NCBI GenBank assembly: GCA_030620915.1
Contig: JAUXIR010000065.1
Coordinates: 1 to 7,610, forward strand
DNA length: 7,610 bases
Origin: Geopsychrobacter sp.
GTDB taxonomy: Bacteria; Desulfobacterota; Desulfuromonadia; Desulfuromonadales; Geopsychrobacteraceae
Reading direction: 5' to 3'
Shown: piece after piece, positions 7,077 to 7,610 of the stretch
How positions within the stretch are numbered: the stretch's first letter is position 1
How the letters are laid out: each line of letters begins with the position of its first letter
Program-made: the position numbers and the translations under genes
Notes under the pieces: model-generated
What the model was told of the DNA's origin: nothing
The model's database searches: none
The model's input: the letters and a program-made list of their open reading frames with translations, nothing else

Positions 7077-7256
7077 ATGAATCTGACCGACATCAAACAG
7101 CTGGCAAGGGATCGTGGCATTACCCCGGGAAAAATGCGCAAGGCAGAGTTGATTCACAGCCTGCAGGCTCAGGAGGGGAACCCGGAGTGTTACAACACCA
7201 ACCATTCTCGAGATTGCGGGCAGCCCAACTGTCTCTGGCGCCCTGGCTGCCCATAA
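7077..7256 (+). CDS. Small SAP-like protein with a four-cysteine tail
   Basis: This 59-residue basic protein is easily missed because of its size. Residues 3-32 (LTDIKQLARDRGITPGKMRK followed by AELIHSLQ) fit the helix-extended-helix pattern of SAP or Rho N-terminal-like domains, which bind nucleic acid. The tail carries C38, C47, C52 and C58 in the pattern Cx8Cx4Cx5C, with NCLWRPGC near the end, suggesting a bound metal or disulfides. I recall short proteins with the same SAP-plus-CLWR-x-x-C layout in Geobacter and relatives, annotated only as SAP domain proteins; this is memory, not a search. The role is unknown; DNA or RNA binding is inferred from the domain alone. The start has an excellent ribosome binding site. 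No promoter is visible in the 51-bp gap after acnA, so cotranscription is likely. The stop lies 3 bp from the stop of the convergent trmO. Confidence 0.82.
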   Translation: MNLTDIKQLARDRGITPGKMRKAELIHSLQAQEGNPECYNTNHSRDCGQPNCLWRPGCP

Positions 7257-7259
7257 TAT

Positions 7260-7610
7260 CTATACGGGGGAGATGGCACTGACACGTGCTGTCTCCCCGT
7301 TCATTTCCCATCTCAGGTTGAGATTATATATTCTGACCCCGTAACTGTTTGAATCTGCTTTATTACCACGATAGGCTGGCCGGGGATCTTGAGCCAGAAT
7401 TTCAATAATTGCCTGGCGCAACTGCGGGTATTCTTCGTGAAGAGTCTTAAGGTCTTCTTCGGCTTCAGCACTGAATTCTACCGGAATAGAGAGCGGTTCT
7501 GCCGCGGCAAAGGCGGCCCTGGCCGCTGGCAGGGCATCGGTATAGGGAAGGTAGGGTTTTATATCCAGAACCGGCGTACCGTCGACCAGATCGGTACCGC
7601 GCAGACGCAA
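7260..7610 (-). CDS. trmO: tRNA (N6-threonylcarbamoyladenosine37-N6)-methyltransferase, C-terminal part (partial)
   Basis: The last 117 codons (including the stop) of a minus-strand gene whose 5' part lies beyond the right edge; the frame is open to the window end. The family (TrmO, formerly TsaA/UPF0066/YaeB) methylates t6A at position 37 of certain tRNAs using S-adenosylmethionine. The fragment starts with the conserved block LRLRGTDLVDGTPVLDIKPY and LPYTDALP, the end of the SAM-binding beta-barrel domain. The C-terminal domain follows, with FSAEAEEDL, ILAQDPRPAYRG, and YGVRIYNLNLRW. These match the family's usual C-terminal layout. The first amino acids of the enzyme, needed to judge activity, are not in the window. 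The TAG stop at 7262-7260 faces the SAP-type gene. The last 13 codons form a strong hairpin. Confidence 0.93.
   Translation of the reverse strand: MRLRGTDLVDGTPVLDIKPYLPYTDALPAARAAFAAAEPLSIPVEFSAEAEEDLKTLHEEYPQLRQAIIEILAQDPRPAYRGNKADSNSYGVRIYNLNLRWEMNGETARVSAISPV
7264..7300 (+). terminator. Hairpin between convergent genes, candidate terminator
   Basis: ACGGGG(G)AGATGGCAC (7264-7279) pairs with GTGCTGTCTCCCCGT (7286-7300). There is one bulged G, two G-T wobbles and a 6-base loop. It begins 8 bases after the SAP-type gene's stop and lies inside the 3' coding end of trmO. No T-run follows on the plus strand, so it is either a non-canonical terminator or a transcript-end stabiliser. Confidence 0.5.

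Noticed and set aside
7073..7282. 69-codon plus-strand frame overlapping the SAP-type gene
   Set aside because: It starts 4 bases earlier in another frame, has poorer spacing to the ribosome site, reads through the convergent stop region and resembles no protein; the frame from 7077 gives a coherent SAP-type protein.
1..7610. Mobile elements, CRISPR arrays, tRNA/rRNA genes, phage-defence genes
   Set aside because: No transposase, terminal repeats, regular direct-repeat array, RNA gene or defence-type domain was seen; all large frames are housekeeping genes in a normal order.

Overview
This window reads as ordinary chromosomal housekeeping DNA from a moderately GC-rich Gram-negative bacterium. 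It is most likely a member of the Desulfuromonadales/Geobacter-type lineage. Three things suggest this: gyrA is followed by an anchored TPR protein, gpsA and a periplasmic cyclophilin; the Cys-rich SAP-type miniprotein after the aconitase resembles small proteins I remember from Geobacter relatives; and the aconitase is an AcnA-type enzyme. No database search was possible, so the lineage is inference. There are no mobile elements, CRISPR arrays, rRNA or tRNA genes.

Layout. (1) Positions 1-2650 form a tight plus-strand run: the 3' end of gyrA, a TPR protein overlapping it by 59 bp, gpsA joined by a TGATG stop/start overlap, and ppiA 10 bp further on. It ends in a clear intrinsic terminator (2673-2707). 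(2) A new transcription unit then begins with a consensus -10 box and a perfect Shine-Dalgarno. It encodes an endonuclease/exonuclease/phosphatase-fold protein that has lost most of its catalytic residues. (3) An 85-bp gap holds a perfect DnaA box with two weaker repeats and a TTGACA element, followed by nth (endonuclease III). (4) A 190-bp leader with potential RNA structure precedes acnA (aconitase). A 59-codon gene with a strong ribosome binding site follows it. (5) On the opposite strand the 3' half of trmO (tRNA m6t6A methyltransferase) runs in convergently, with only 3 bp between the two stop codons. A strong hairpin inside the end of trmO may serve as the terminator for the plus-strand genes.

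Functional picture. The genes cover DNA topology (GyrA), phospholipid precursor supply (GpsA), periplasmic protein folding (PpiA), base-excision repair (Nth), the TCA cycle (AcnA) and tRNA modification (TrmO). They do not form one pathway. The less ordinary items are the degenerate EEP-fold protein next to nth, the DnaA-box cluster between these two genes, and the SAP-plus-four-cysteine miniprotein downstream of acnA. I see no convincing multi-gene novel system here.
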